Origin: Ornithodoros turicata
Taxonomy: Eukaryota; Arthropoda; Arachnida; Ixodida; Argasidae
Assembly: GCF_037126465.1 (NCBI RefSeq)
Contig: NW_026999301.1
Location: 992,001 to 1,056,000, forward strand
Direction: 5' to 3'
Length of the DNA: 64,000 nucleotides
Below the pieces are notes generated by a model that was given only the letters and a program-made list of their open reading frames with translations, had not been told where the DNA came from and searched no databases. The translations under genes were made by a program, and so were the position numbers. Of this stretch, positions 19,061 to 31,551 are shown piece after piece. The first letter of the stretch is position 1, and every line of letters begins with the position of its first letter.

Positions 19061-22000
19061 TCGCAAAATAAACTTCGAGAATAAACTCCTCAAAATAAAC
19101 CACGAAAAAATCCACGGTCTAAAGATAAAGCCGTAAAAATCAACTTTTGCGATACAAACGCTTCAGATTCAAACTTTCAAAATAAATCGTCTCTGATTGG
19201 TCGACAGGCACGGCGGCCTCAGAGCAGCGAAGGCTTTTGGCTCCCGCGTCTCAAAATAGTTCCCCGCAGGGTGAGGCGGTGAGGCTTTTTGCGGTGGGCT
19301 GGGAACGAGAGTACCGAGTCTGGACGAATCGTTTACTGTATTCTCCGCCGGCTATCAGGATTCTGTTGACACTGCAGTTAATGATTTGCTTTGCTGCTCG
19401 CCTGTCAAATTTGAGTATGTCGAACTCTGAATTCGTGTGGTGTCACCAAATGAGTTCCCGGTGTTGGTCCCAGCCGTCCCAGCTATGGTGGACACCTGCT
19501 ATATTATGAACATTGTCACGAACATCGCCATTCTCCTGCAGCTGCCTTGGTCGTAGAGTTGAAAAGTGACGATCGACGAAAAAGCCTGATTCCGATACCG
19601 TGTGGATGTGTTGTGTTTATCCGTCTGTATGTGTTTGTGTGTGTTCCAGCCTCAGAACCGTAGAATCGTGAAATCGGAACCTGCCTGTGGTTTTCAAGAG
19701 TGAGCCTACGCCTTGTGAACCTACGTTCTGATTAACGCACGGAACAGGTACTGGACAGACTCTCGAAATGCATTTCTGCAAATAAGCTGCATATGAATGT
19801 GAAGAAATTGTGTGTTTGTTTGCAAGAAAAAAACTATTTTCTCTCGAATGAATAACTTGAGTCAGCAGAGGTCCTAATTTTTTTGTAACCAGCATACGGT
19901 AATCTCAAAGTGTAACGAAATAAGATTCTAATTTCAGGAACATCCACATTGATTCGCGCACCTTCCTAGGCAATGACTTGCCATGCAAAAGCTGCAAAAG
20001 ATGTATCTAGACATAATACTTCAAGCACTTTGTTTTCACTGGTCTTTGAATACACTGGAACCGAAGAATGCCATTTTCAAGGTATTAAAAACCATGAAAT
20101 TTTCTCACAGGAATTTTCGCATCTTTTTTATTCGCGTGGACATACAGTGTAAATTCTGGTTATCAGCTGTCGGAACTGAAGAAAACTAAGAGCAATGAAG
20201 TAACTGAAATCAGAAGTGTGAGAAATGAATGGCACCCTCTGTTGTATTTGTTTGCCTTCCTTTCTCTCCTATGATCTTCGCATTCAGAAATCCCCAAGTA
20301 CGTTTATTAGCAGTCACTCTTTATGCCAAGCACCCACGCCAAGAAGAGGTCTAAAATTTACGGTACCAGCTACTTCACTGTATGGTACCCTTGCACCCAT
20401 TTTTACAGCTTATAAATACTGTGCTGAAATATGAAATCGCTGTATGTAAAACTTGCATCCTGTACGACATTACATTAAATGTGCTGCTTGCAGTTCTGCA
20501 GCGTTGTTTCTTCCTCACGTTCTAGTGAAAAGGCAAAAAGAACGCTCCAGGACTTACACTCACACAGCCATTATTTCGGGGCCATGTCCTCGCACTAAAT
20601 GGTCACGAGCATACTTTGGAAAACTATAGCGGCACATAAGGAAACCGACATTGCATTTGCACCGACCTTCTATTTCTAATAATTAAACGAGACCTAATTA
20701 GTACATTCGCTTCGGATGTAGAACATGTTGTCATCCTTTATAATTGCAAAAATATTATTTCTCTAAGAATAAAAAATCAGTCCATGGACATGCTATATGC
20801 ACTGCACCTACTAGAAATTAACCAGTGCTTGCTGAAAATATACTGGTATTTGTGTCTTATGTGATGTATGACCCACATTTTCTTTTTGACCAGCTATGCC
20901 AGTGCGAGAGCTCCTACGCCAGACTAGCTAATTCCTCTTCTTTGTCCTCTATGTGGGCACATATATGTTACGCTACAAGGAAGCTACCTGATACCACAGT
21001 ACCAAACAGGTGAATTTAGATGAAGACAATCACATAGCAGAGTGAATAACAACCACCATTATTGACTTAGTTTGCTTGGTCGATGACAACTGAAGGTGGC
21101 ATATTTCTTTCCTCAGATTTTTTTTATTGGTTTGTTCCAGCTAAAAACAGAAGCCATACACTGAGCAGCAGGGCATAATAAAACCCTCCATAAGCATCAC
21201 TTTGCCTCTTTGGCTTTGGCAAGCGTGACTTTGCCTCCACAAGCATAACTTTGACATAATTGCTTTGTGCCATGATATAGGGTACTATGACTGTGTTCGC
21301 AGTACCATTTAAAATGTTGGCACCTATAGGGCTAGATTGTAGCCCCTTATTGCGTGCAAATATTCTGGTGCCTGCAGAGCTGTAAGCTGTTCTTCCGGGT
21401 GAAAGAAAGCTTGAAGACTGCATACGTTGTGGCTCACTGCCAAAGAGATGCGGTTGGAGAAGAAATTACTGGACATAAAGCACAGTGAGGCATGCTCCAC
21501 CCAGGCCACAAGGACGTACACAATTAATTTGAGCCACCTTTTGTTAATGCAGCAAAAACACCTATTTCCACTGAAAGAAAGACTGGGGTTTTTTTTTCTG
21601 TTGTGGTTGAAGGGCACACGAGATCATAATAAATTGTTTCCAAAAGCTGTTACGTCACATTCTGACATGATCTGAGCCAATATGGTCAGCTGATGCGATA
21701 AGACCTATAGAAAACACATGCCAGCAGATTCTGAACATGCTATAGGAGAGGGTATGCCCTTGAAATGATGAAATTTGTTCACTTTCCAGATGACTTCAGG
21801 TATGTGAAAACAATCATAAATGATGACAAAGCTGTTATGAAGCAGCGACTGCAATTAATCTGTAGAACTGGGCAGAACGGTTGAATGCAGAATTTGTTCA
21901 AAGTGTGCTATAGCGTCATACAGATGGGATATGAATGAGCTGACGAAACATTTTTCTTGCGTAAGAGCAAATACACCTGTAGATTCTCAAAAAAAATTTT

Positions 22001-23339
22001 TTTTGCTTCCTAGATGGCCTCAACTGACGAACAAGCTGCAGCACATTATGGTGACAATTTTTTAAAAATTTTCTTAAAGAAAAATAAACCTCTAGATTTT
22101 CAATATGTTGCAGGAGAGGACTAATTATACAAATAAGGGAAGATTTCTTTTAGACGACCTACATGTGAATATACTGTCTGAAAAAAAAAGTAATTTTTTG
22201 CAAATGCTTGTTATTCTCAAACACATGGTTAAACAATGAATATAGATCAGCTTGATATTTTTATGTGAAGCTAATCACAAGCAATCAGTTACAAGCATAA
22301 ATAATCTGGGGCTCCTTCAAGAATGCTAATGTGTCAGAAATTTATTGTAAACTTGACTCCAAATGTGTTCCTTTCTCGAGTTCTCACCACGTCACCAGAT
22401 TTATTCTCGTTCTACATACCCTTTGGGATGGCAGAGCCGTGGTTCCCCTCTAACACCAGGCAAGGAAAGCGCACAAATGATGCATATGTAGATGTCAGAA
22501 GGAAGCTCGTAAGGGACAACTTCATATTTCGGCACAGTTTAATGTGCCCCCATTGTTCAAGAAAACAAAATGATGAGTTACAATCGATATATGCATCATC
22601 TAAAAAATGCACACAATTTTTTTCAGTGATATTTAACAGAGTCAAGCTACATCTCGGGCTGGTTTTGGCTGGAATAGCCGAGGTTGACAGTTACACAAGC
22701 TGATGTATGTCAGCACTGAAAATATAAGGGAAAAAAGGCAATTTAAAATGCCTCACTCAATTTACTACTTTTCATAGCTTACACCTTGACAGGTGTTTTT
22801 TATCCTAAAATGGTTTCATTGCCAAAATCAACGGGAATGACCGTCATCACATTAACAAGTTTCAACTGTATACCAAGTAATAACAAACATGTGCTTACTT
22901 TTTCTGCAATCAAGATGTAAATTACATCGTTGAGTTGCAGGCTTCAGTGAAAAATTACTGCTGAGTGAGTACGGCACTGCTAGTGACGCAACATGTGATT
23001 CCAGTGTCTTTCACCCCACCCCACGTTATTTCATGAGCAGTTGGCATCAGAATCAATCAGCTTGCATGATGCACTTATGAAGGGTAATTTCATGTGTGCC
23101 AATAAACATACTGCAGTGCTAATTTACAGTGTAGTTTGTGGCTGTGGAGCACACTCATATTCAGTATGCCATGTGAACTAGGGGAGCATTTTCTTGCATA
23201 AACATTAGATGAGTGAAGACCCCAAAAAAATGTAACCACTGTTTACGTGCATTTGACAACCCGCATGTAGAACCAGAGACACAGAAAAAAAATTGACAGC
23301 ATATCATGATCTCAATCATGTCATTGTGTCCGTGTTTCT
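19061..23339. other. Long unrecognised stretch
   Basis: About 4.3 kb without a supportable gene. Frames are short; the longest are 97-126 codons, for example 22323-22703 on the plus strand with MCPHCSRKQNDE, and show no known domain. Poly-T and poly-A runs are common. The stretch may contain decayed elements and introns of a host gene. The part from about 23230 may begin the left arm of the inverted duplication described at 23340. Confidence 0.35.
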
Positions 23340-23720
23340 GTCTCCTGTTCTGCATTTGTTAATCTTTTTGTGTAGTTGCTGGATTTTAGCCCAACAGCAG
23401 GGGTCAGCAAATAGAGCACATCCAGAACATGCAAGGCATACATTTCCTCATTCTCCGCATTCCTCATTCAAGTAATGTTGAAGAAGTAACCATGCGAAGA
23501 AACAATACAACAGTGAAGCTGGCTTCAGTACACTACAACATGTAACAATATACCGTATGCCTCAGTGTTTCCCAAACCGTGTGTCAGGACCCCCATTGAG
23601 GCCGCGATAGCGCAAACGGGGCCCAAGAGAAAGCAGATGAAGTGAGGGCAATATGCCACAAAACCAAGGAAACTATCTCTCTACGACTGCATTATATTGA
23701 AGTTGTTTTACAAAAATGCA
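23340..23720. repeat. Left arm (outer part) of a large inverted duplication
   Basis: This stretch matches 29540-30065 in inverted orientation. Examples: TTCTGCATTT...GTGTAGTTGCTGGATTTTAGCCC against inverted GGGCTTAAAATCCAGAAACTACAC; and CAGTGAAGCTGGCTTCAGTAC, CAGTGTTTCCCAAAC and AAACTATCTCTCTACGACTGCA against their inverted partners at 29550-29745. The arms are diverged, with indels. Host-DNA duplication or a very large fold-back unit are both possible. Confidence 0.65.
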
Positions 23721-23867
23721 AGTTCAGTTCAGCACACAATCAGTCGGGAAACAAGCTAACTCGCAGCAATGCTTTGAATCAAGTGTGCCGCAGTATTCCT
23801 CACTGTATCATGACGAGACCGTGGACCTACATCGGACGCTACTTGCACGCACTAGTATAACATTCAT

Positions 23868-26488
23868 ATTTCTTTATTTATTTCGAGAACCCCAAGGGTC
23901 CGGAGGACATTACATGGGGGGTGGGAACTGGAGCGTAAGATACATTTACAGCAACTTGATAGAAACAAACAAGCAAGCAGAAAAGAACAACACAATTAGC
24001 AGTAAGTAAACAGGAAAATAAAGAAACGACGACAGTACAATCTTATATGAAAACAAGTATTAAAGCGTGAAACAGGGAGTTCGTTCACATAAGTACAGAT
24101 AATTAACAAATATGATAAGGGGGAGGTGAAAAATTTCATAGCAACTGACATACAAGCATGGTGGTCTTGTGGGTGGAGTGAACGGGAGAGGGTGTTACAA
24201 AATAGTGTATGGTAGATAATAGTTGCGAGAGGTGATGGGAGGTTGTTCCATTCGATGGCAGTTGAACAAAAGAATGATCTGGATAATGCATTGGTATTAC
24301 AATGAAAGCATGTGACCTTATTAGTGTGGTGGATGCGAGCAAAAATGACACTCGGGCGGGTGATGGGCGATTGGTGTGGTGGCAAGATGAAAAAGAACCA
24401 ATGGAAGAGGGCTAACTTGGCAATACGGCGACGATGTTCGAGTGAGTCGAGATTAAGGTTTGATTTTAACGCGGTTACAAGGGATCGAATTTGTAGTCGT
24501 TGGAAATGAAACAGGCAGCCCGATTCTGGATGGCTTCTAGGGCGTTGCAGAGATACTTTTGGGGAGGGTCCCAAATAGGTGATGCATATTCCAGCTTGCT
24601 TCGTACAAGAGCCGTGAAGGTTAGGAGCTTAAGATGGAGCCCGCCAACCTGAGGGTGCGTCTAACAAAGCCTAGGGAGCGAGAAGCGGTAGTTATTATGT
24701 GGTTGATGTGCTCGTTCCAAGTTAGGTTGGAGGAAAGGTGGATTCCAAGATATTTGTAAGAATCTGCTCGGGTTAATGTGATATCACTTAGAGTGTAGGG
24801 GAAGGGAGGAAGGCAGGAGACCCGTCTTCGAGAAAACGACAAAATGTGACACTGTGCAATGTTCAGAGGCATTTGCCACTCATTGCACCAACGCCGGATT
24901 AGTTAAAGGTCGCTTTGTAAGGTTAGTTGGTCAGAAGGAGAGATGATTTGCCTGTACACTACACAGTCGTCAGCAAAGAGACAAATCGTGGAAGATATGC
25001 CTGAAGGAAGGTCATTTATATAGATAAGGAAAAGGAGAGGGCCGAGGACTGAACCCTGAGGGACACCAGAAAGCACAGGTACATCTGGGGATAGGTGGTT
25101 GTTGCAAGTAACAAATAACGTACGATTAGTCAGAAATTGAGCTATCCAATGGACGACATACGGGTCGAGGTTAAGCAGATAGAGTTTGTATAGAAGCTTA
25201 GAGTGCGGCACCATATCGAAGGCCTGGTGAAAGTCTAAGAAAGCGGCTTCAGTCTGATGATTATTGTCCGCGTGGAGAAAGATGTCGTGAACAAAACTGA
25301 CTACTTGAGTTTCACATGAAAAGAGGTTTCGAAACCCGTGCTGCAAGTGATAGAAGAAGCATTTTTCTTCAAGGTACATAACTACGTTGGAGTATGCGTT
25401 CGAGAATTTTACATACTATAGATGTGAGTGAAATGGGGCGGTAGTTATTAACGATGAGGCAGCTGCCTGATTTGTGAATAGGAACAATCTTCGCCATCTT
25501 CCAGTCCTGCGGTATGGCAGAATCTTCGAGTGACTGAGTAAATATGCAACATAGAATCTTGCTGGAAATAGATCTCGTGTTGTATAGAACCTTCGGGTTA
25601 ATAGAGTCCGGACCAGCACTCGACGACAGCTTAAGTGACTCAATGATTTTACAAATGCCATGAGTGCTGATATGAATGGGGACCATAGGTGACAAGGCGA
25701 TTACTGATAATGGAGTTTGGGTGTACCCGTTATCGGTGTTGAAAACGGATGAAAACAAGGAAGCGGAAGCGTTGGCGCAGTCGCTGTCGGCGGGTGTCAG
25801 TTAGACTGATACGGTGGGATTTTGGTGGAGATAATATTTTCCAAAATTGTTTTGGTTTATTCGTCAAGAGAGACGGGAGGTCGATGGTAAAGAACGTATG
25901 TTTCACTTCCTTGATCGAGCACCTGTATTCCCGTTCACAGTAGTGAAATTTAGCCCATGATACGTTGTCGCCAAGACGCTTTGCTTTCCTGAATAAGCGC
26001 TTTTTCTTGGTTAGCAAGATTTTAAGAGTTTTCGTGAACCAAGGATTGTGATCATAGGATTTCACTCTTATCTTTGGAACATTGTACTCGGTAAGGTAGT
26101 TTATGTTGTCACGAAAGAGGGACCAGTTATCCTCAATGGAGTGAGGCAAGGTGCCATGAAATGAATTTTCATACAGAGCTTCAAGACCCTCGTTGATGGC
26201 TTGGAAGTTAGCTCGAGCATAGTCGTATATGGTTTTATCGTTGAATTGATGAACATTTCGACTACTTGAAGAGATATCTTAGAAAATGGCCTTGTGGTCA
26301 CTGAGACCATCAGTGACATGCAAAGAAGTGATGTGCTCAGGATGGGAGGTTAAAACCAAGTCAAGGGTTGACTGCGTGGCATGAGTTATTCGGGTAGGAC
26401 GTGGAACGACATGCGATAGATTAAATGTAAGGCATAAATCCACAAACAGTGTCTCTTGTGAACTCCGGGAAATATTGCCGTGGAGCAA
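23868..26488 (-). pseudogene. 5'-truncated LINE (endonuclease end to 3' tail), several frameshifts
   Basis: Read on the minus strand: the end of an APE endonuclease with GLSDHKAIF (about 26280); linker; RT fingers with SSSAGPDSINPKVL and VPIHKSGSCLIVNNYRPISLTS (25370-25700); RT palm with FLDFHQAFDMVPHSKLL, SGVPQGSVLGPLLF and LFADDC (24903-25379); then SYKYLGIHLSSNLTWNEHI (24621-24872) and the C-terminal STAIEWNNLPSP motif (about 24250). The catalytic FADD is kept but stops and frame changes separate six segments. The 3' end at 23868-23890 carries a T-rich tail (A-rich on the minus strand). It belongs to the same broad group (CR1/L2/Jockey-like) as the LINE at 31551-35938, but is a distinct family. 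It interrupts the left arm of the inverted duplication. Confidence 0.8.
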
Positions 26489-26629
26489 GTCCCAATTTAT
26501 TGACCGTATATGTATCAGCGTATATTGAAGGTGTATATTACTGTATATGTATCAGGGCAGATTTCAAGCTTCCTGAGCGCGCACAGACGGTGATCTCAGT
26601 TGTCTCGCGACGTAACAGACGGAGAAAGA

Positions 26630-26890
26630 CACCGGCTGACACACACAGACATCCCGAAGGCTATGCCCATCTTTGTTGATGCACCCACGAATCCACAGGA
26701 AGACTGCCGAAGCTCTCCCACTCGTATTAAGTACCTGTAGCTTGAACTACAAACAGTTTAGTGCACACTCCACAAAACGAGAACAGCTGATTGCTGCTTT
26801 CATGGGCGCGGCCATGCGAGCGGCCATGCGAGCCGAGAAGGACCGTTCAACAGAGGAGCAATTTTAGGTAAGTTCGAACGTGGCGCCAGT
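26630..26890. repeat. Left arm (inner part) of the large inverted duplication
   Basis: It matches 29262-29515 inverted: TATGCCCATCTTTGTTGATG, CACCCACGAATCCACAGGAA, AAACGAGAACAGCTGATTGC and TCAACAGAGGAGCAATTT all recur on the opposite strand. The left copy carries a small tandem duplication GCGGCCATGCGA that the right copy lacks. Similarity is higher than in the outer arms. Confidence 0.75.
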
Positions 26891-27977
26891 CGTCGATGCA
26901 ACAATTTCCTGAGTGAACCGAGTTCGATAAGCTCAGATAACGCTTTTTTCATTCTTTTTCTTTCTAGTAATATTTATCATTATTTTTTATTCATTTCCAA
27001 TTCTAATTCCAATTCCAGCTCAACCGCTCAGCGCGCTGACACTAGTGCAACGTAGAGTCAATAAATCTTTCGCTTCCTCGCTTCCCTAAGGAGAAGAGTA
27101 CTTGAAGTATATTCCTGTTGTGTGATTCCTTTTTTCCCTCTCTACGTTCCAGAAACATACGGTTTCTCAGCCAAGACAATATAGTTGCGAGCGCAGTTGA
27201 CTTACAGAAGTATCCCATACAGATCCCGTACCGTGAAGACCACCACCCCAAACGTGGTTGCCACGGTTTCGGTTTTGGCCATTTGCATGTCAAAATTCAG
27301 GGATTGATATTTTAATACACGTAGCGTTTCAAAAATTTTAAACGTGGATTTTAACTAGGACAGTCTCTCATATCGGTATCTGGGTTTTGTTCAAGACGTC
27401 CTTATTAGAGTTAATTAATGAATTTAATTGATTAGTCATCCTTATTAGTCATTACAGTCTCTCTTGGAAAAGATACTCGCCCGTAGAACTCAACTGTGAA
27501 AATGACGTGCTCTCGTGAGTTTTTTATAAAAGTTTGTCCCCCCCCCCAAGCTGAAACACACACACACACACACACACACAAAATAAACGGGGTGCCACAA
27601 ACGCATACTTCGTGGTCGTAGCATATTTTAATGGAGATTTTTTAAAATAAAACAACTACTATGTGTGCATTAGTTTCGCACGTACGCGTACGCGAGTCGA
27701 GGAAAATCTTATCTGCAAGGTATTTTGGCATTCTAATTTGCATAATTCACTAAGATGTATTTTGTGTGTGTGTGTGTGTGAAGCTCTTTTTCTTTCTTCG
27801 AGAAACAGAAAGACCAGAATTGCTGGCAATCCGTTTAGGTATAAGATGAATCCTTCATCTATATGCTTCAAATTATTATCCCCAGAGGTGACATTTGTTT
27901 TTAGTGCACCGTTTCAGATTTTCCATTATCGAGATACTTCGCTCGCACTAACTCTGAAGTCGGCAAGGGGGAGCGAG
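26891..27977. other. Spacer of the inverted duplication
   Basis: No gene. It contains a C9 run at 27540, a CA microsatellite at 27558-27582 and a GT microsatellite at 27762-27780. Confidence 0.45.
27558..27582. repeat. (CA)n microsatellite
   Basis: Uninterrupted CA dinucleotides, about 12 units. A shorter GT run lies at 27762-27780. Confidence 0.85.
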
Positions 27978-28011
27978 CCCTAACCTAACCTAACCCAACC
28001 TAACCTAACCT

Positions 28012-29014
28012 GAAGGAGAGCACTGCTGGACATGGAGTTAGAGATTGAGAAGTACGGCATTTTCAAAGAGGTCCTCGGAGGGAAAATTCGAGGGTGGGGG
28101 TGGGGGGCAGAGCCAGCACTGTGAAAACTCGAGGAGCGGTGGACTGTTCCCCCTGCCCCCACATTCCGATTTATACCGAAACTAAACAGGAGCAGCTTTC
28201 CAAGCTAGGGCTCCGGAACGAACCGACAACAGTAAAAAAACCAGCCCAGCCCAACCCAACCCAGCCCAACCCAACCCAACCCAACCCAACCCAACCCAAC
28301 CTAACCCAACCCAACCCAACCCAACCCAACCTAACCTAACCCAACCCAACCCAACCTAACCCAACCTAACCCAACCTACGCTACCCTAACCTAACCCAAC
28401 CTAACCCAACCCAACCTAACCTAACCCAACCTAACCTAACCTAACCCAACCTAACCTAACCCAACCTAACCCAACCTAACCTAACCTAACCTAACCCAAC
28501 CTAACCTAACCCAACCTAACCCAACCCAACCTAACCCAACCCAACCCGACCTAACCTAACCTAACCTAACCCAACCCAACCCAACCCAACCCAACCCAAC
28601 TTAACCTAACCTAACCCAACCCAACCTAACCCAACCTAACCTAACCTAACCCAACCTAACCTAACCTAACCTAACCCAACCCAACCTAACCTAACCCAAC
28701 CCAACCTAACCTAACCTAACCCAACCCAACCCAACCCAACCCAACCTAACCTAACCTAACCCAACCCAACCCAACCTAACCTAACCTAACCTAACCTAGA
28801 GCACTGCTGGACGTGGAGTTAGAGATTGAGAAGTACGGCATTTTCAAAGAGGTCCTCAGAGGAAAATTCATGGGGGGGGGGGGCAGAGCCAGCACCGTGA
28901 AAACTCAAGGAACGGTCGACTGTTCCCCCTGCCCCCACATTCTGATTTATACCGAAACTAAACAGGAGTAGCTTTCCAAGCTAGTGCTCCGGAACGAACC
29001 GACAAGAGTAAAAA
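28012..29014. repeat. Direct repeat of about 220-230 bp flanking a CCTAA-type array
   Basis: Copy 1 (28012-28240) and copy 2 (28797-29014) both contain GAGCACTGCTGGAC, GGAGTTAGAGATTGAGAAG, GGCATTTTCAAAGAGGTCC and CCGAAACTAAACAGGAG, in the same orientation and more than 90% alike by eye. Each copy is preceded by a CCTAA/CCCAA array (short at 27978-28011, long at 28241-28798). The whole is therefore a tandem duplication of [array + 220 bp]. Confidence 0.8.
28241..28798. repeat. Degenerate pentanucleotide array (CCTAA/CCCAA)n, telomere-like
   Basis: About 110 pentamer units alternate between CCTAA and CCCAA, with rare variants such as CCTACGCTACC (28374) and CCGAC. On the other strand these are TTAGG, the ancestral arthropod telomere repeat, and TTGGG. 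The strictly kept 5-bp register with only C/T variation at one position suggests amplification rather than a fresh telomere. A 34 bp satellite of the same kind lies at 27978-28011. Confidence 0.85.
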
Positions 29015-29261
29015 ACAATAAAAGAAAAACAAGAAAAAAAAAGAGGAAGGAAGCACAAAAAAGATATATTCGCTTGAACCGCAACGGGCCAAACAACATT
29101 GCAAACTCGTTTTTCTTGTGCCAGTCATCGGCATTTTGAGCAGCTTTTCTGAATCGTGATGTGGATTACAGGCCCAAATAATCACAAATGAGCAAGCACG
29201 CATCCTCGCTGCTTAATTTTTGGTCACTTTACGTCGTTTGAAGTGCAAATTGTTGCGCCTA

Positions 29262-29515
29262 CCACTAGCGCCACATTCGCGTTCAAATTGCTCCTCTGTT
29301 GAACTGTCCTTGTCGGCTCACATGGCCGCGCCCATGAAATCGGCAATCAGCTGTTCTCGTTTTCTGGAGTGTACACCAAACTGTTCACAGTTCAAGGTAC
29401 AGATACTTATCCGAGTGGGAAAGCCTCGGCGGTCTTCCTGTGGATTCGTGGGTGCATCAACGAAGATGGGCATAGTTTTCGGGATGGCTGTGTGTTCGAC
29501 AGCTGATATCTGTGC
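29262..29515. repeat. Right arm (inner part) of the inverted duplication
   Basis: Inverted partner of 26630-26890; see that entry for shared motifs. It contains one GCGGCCATG instead of two. Confidence 0.75.
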
Positions 29516-29539
29516 GCTGAACTAACTTCTATTTTTTAA

Positions 29540-30065
29540 AAACAACTTCAATATATTGCAGTTGTAGCGTGATAGTTTCCTTGGTTTTGTCGCATATTGC
29601 GTTCACTTCATCTGCTTTTTCTTTTCGCCAACTGGTGTAACCCCCGCTTTGACTATTGCGGCCTCCCTCAGGTTTATGTGTCCGTTTTGGAAACACTGAT
29701 ATTGTTACATGTCACACATTGTAGTGTACTGCAGCCAGCTTCACTGTTTGACTGATAATTTGCACGGTTACTTCTTTAATATTATTTGGATTACTTCCAT
29801 CTGATACTGTACCATTAAGTAGGATAGGAATCCATTATGGTTCAGAATTATTTTTCCTTTGCAATGTTCCCACACTGATCTTGATGACAAGTTGTCTCTC
29901 ATTAAATTCCTTTTGGGTTGTATTTCACACTGCTTACAGCATAATGTGAGAATGAGAAAATGTATGCTTCACATGTTCTCAGCATCCTCTACAGCAACTG
30001 CTCCTGGGCTTAAAATCCAGAAACTACACACGAAAAAAAAAAAACTGTAGAACAGACGACACGCC
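29540..30065. repeat. Right arm (outer part) of the inverted duplication
   Basis: Inverted partner of 23340-23720. Matching landmarks are at 29545-29600, 29690-29745 and 30000-30065, with a large insertion or divergence between 29790 and 29990. Confidence 0.6.
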
Positions 30066-30212
30066 AAAAAGGACTCGACAAAGTGATTGGGACTGTGTTA
30101 TGCTATACTTTTTTTTTGTGTGTGTGTCTCTGGTTCTGCATTTTTGTGAACATGTGCCATGTTGCCGGCACCCTTGCCCTCGTCACAAAAACACCCTCAG
30201 ACATAAAAATGC

Positions 30213-30492
30213 AGACAAAAACGTAGAGAACTCCAACTTAACATAACAAGAGAGAACAAAGATGGGGACACAGGAAGCTTCTAGAGTCTCGGAACATACG
30301 CAGTGACCCCTCGGTTTTTAAGAAAAACCGTGGCCCTTCCCCGAACAATACTCCCATCTCCTTAAATAATGACCGGTTGTGCAATCGCTCATTCAGTTTG
30401 GCGCTGATGATCTCTGTCGCATGACGGATAAAACGTCTGAGTAAACCTTGTTATTTTGTTATGTTAAGTTGGAGTTCTCTACTTTTTTGTCT
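30213..30492. mobile_element. MITE with long TIRs, 280 bp
   Basis: AGACAAAAACGTAGAGAACT followed by CCAACTTAACATAACAA at 30213-30249 is repeated inverted at 30455-30492. The TIRs are about 37 bp and nearly identical. The interior is unique and has no coding frame. Confidence 0.75.
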
Positions 30493-31309
30493 AGTTGTGT
30501 CGTCTCCCGGCTTTTGGAGTACTTTTGCATAAAGATGCAGGTTGTGAGAGGCACATAAACACTGCTTACATTGCTAACCTGTCTATCACAAGACATGTGA
30601 AAGGATTGCCAAATTAAAATTCAGTAATACAAAAATGATTCTGAAATACATTTCCAATAGAAGGGAGAGTAAACATTGGAATAACAGGTAAAGGTAAAGC
30701 ACTGAAGTGTTGGCATTCTTCTGATGTGTATGATATACTGCTCTATTTAACCCATGACATATATGTTGTCAAACATTAACTTCTTGCATTCAACATCAAG
30801 ATGCTGTACCTATTCCATCTAAGCGACTCGTCTTTACACGGACACGTTGCACGCCATTTTGACACAAAGATTTGATATCTCTGCTTGTTGGACATATCAA
30901 GCAAATACTGTGCCAAAATTGTGTTACCTACATGACATACTGCTTTGCTGAGATATATTACGGAAGAAATACTCCTGAAGTGATTAAAGGAAGTGCATAC
31001 GAGTACATATGGTTTGCAAAGTTGTTTCAAAGTTCCAAGTGTTGAATTGGCAAAGCGTTAGTCATCTCATAACAAAGTGATGAAAGAAACTAGTGAGAAA
31101 TGCGAAGCCGCAAGCACTGTTGCATGGCCATGTTCACAATGGGCAATGACGCTTTTCACTTTGCGTACCGCGGACTGACTATGCTCAATGAGTGGTTTGC
31201 AGTATCTATGATTGATGTAGGCCATGGCAACTACCGATGCACTTTGCAGAGTGTGCAATGATGTCTGTTGTGAACGAGACAAACCTCAATACATTCCCAC
31301 GTAATTTTG
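30493..31309. other. Intergenic, nothing recognised
   Basis: Short frames only (up to 84 codons). No domain or repeat terminus. Confidence 0.4.
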
Positions 31310-31536
31310 ATCCTACAATTAATTGAGTTGAGGGTTTCAGGTATTTAAGTGTGCACCTCTCTTCTGATATTTAGTGGGAATCACACATTAGTTACGCATC
31401 CTCTAAGCCTCTTAAAAAAATTGTCTTCTTGAAGTGGACGCGGAAACTACCTTTCGCAGACAGTACTCTGCTGGCATACAAAACCCTTGTACAAAGTGCC
31501 TTAGAAACAGTACAAATGACATCACACTGTCCATCA
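31310..31536 (+). pseudogene. Older LINE reverse-transcriptase C-terminal fragment, host of the next insertion
   Basis: One frame reads near YLSVHLSSDI, a stop, WESHISYASSKPLKKI, LKWTRKLPFADSTLLAY and KTLVQSALE. This is the thumb/C-terminal region that follows the RT palm in CR1/Jockey-type LINEs (YLGVHLSSDLSWxxHI). It is cut at 31536 by the LINE described next; the flanking sequence resumes after 35951. Confidence 0.6.
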
Positions 31537-31551
31537 CAAAAACAAATGACC

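Noticed and set aside
22323..22703. 126-codon plus-strand frame with one CPHC motif
   Set aside because: A single CxxC is not a zinc finger, no neighbouring exon was found, and composition is ordinary.
24136..24574. 192-codon minus-strand frame as an independent gene
   Set aside because: Its content (RRRIAKLALFHWFF, STAIEWNNLP) is the C-terminal part of the LINE at 23868-26488.
28094..28339. Plus-strand frame with QPNPTQPNPT repeats
   Set aside because: It is the translation of the CCCAA/CCTAA array and has no gene support.
28241..28798. True chromosome end
   Set aside because: Unique and repeated sequence continues on both sides and the pentamers are degenerate; this is an interstitial array.
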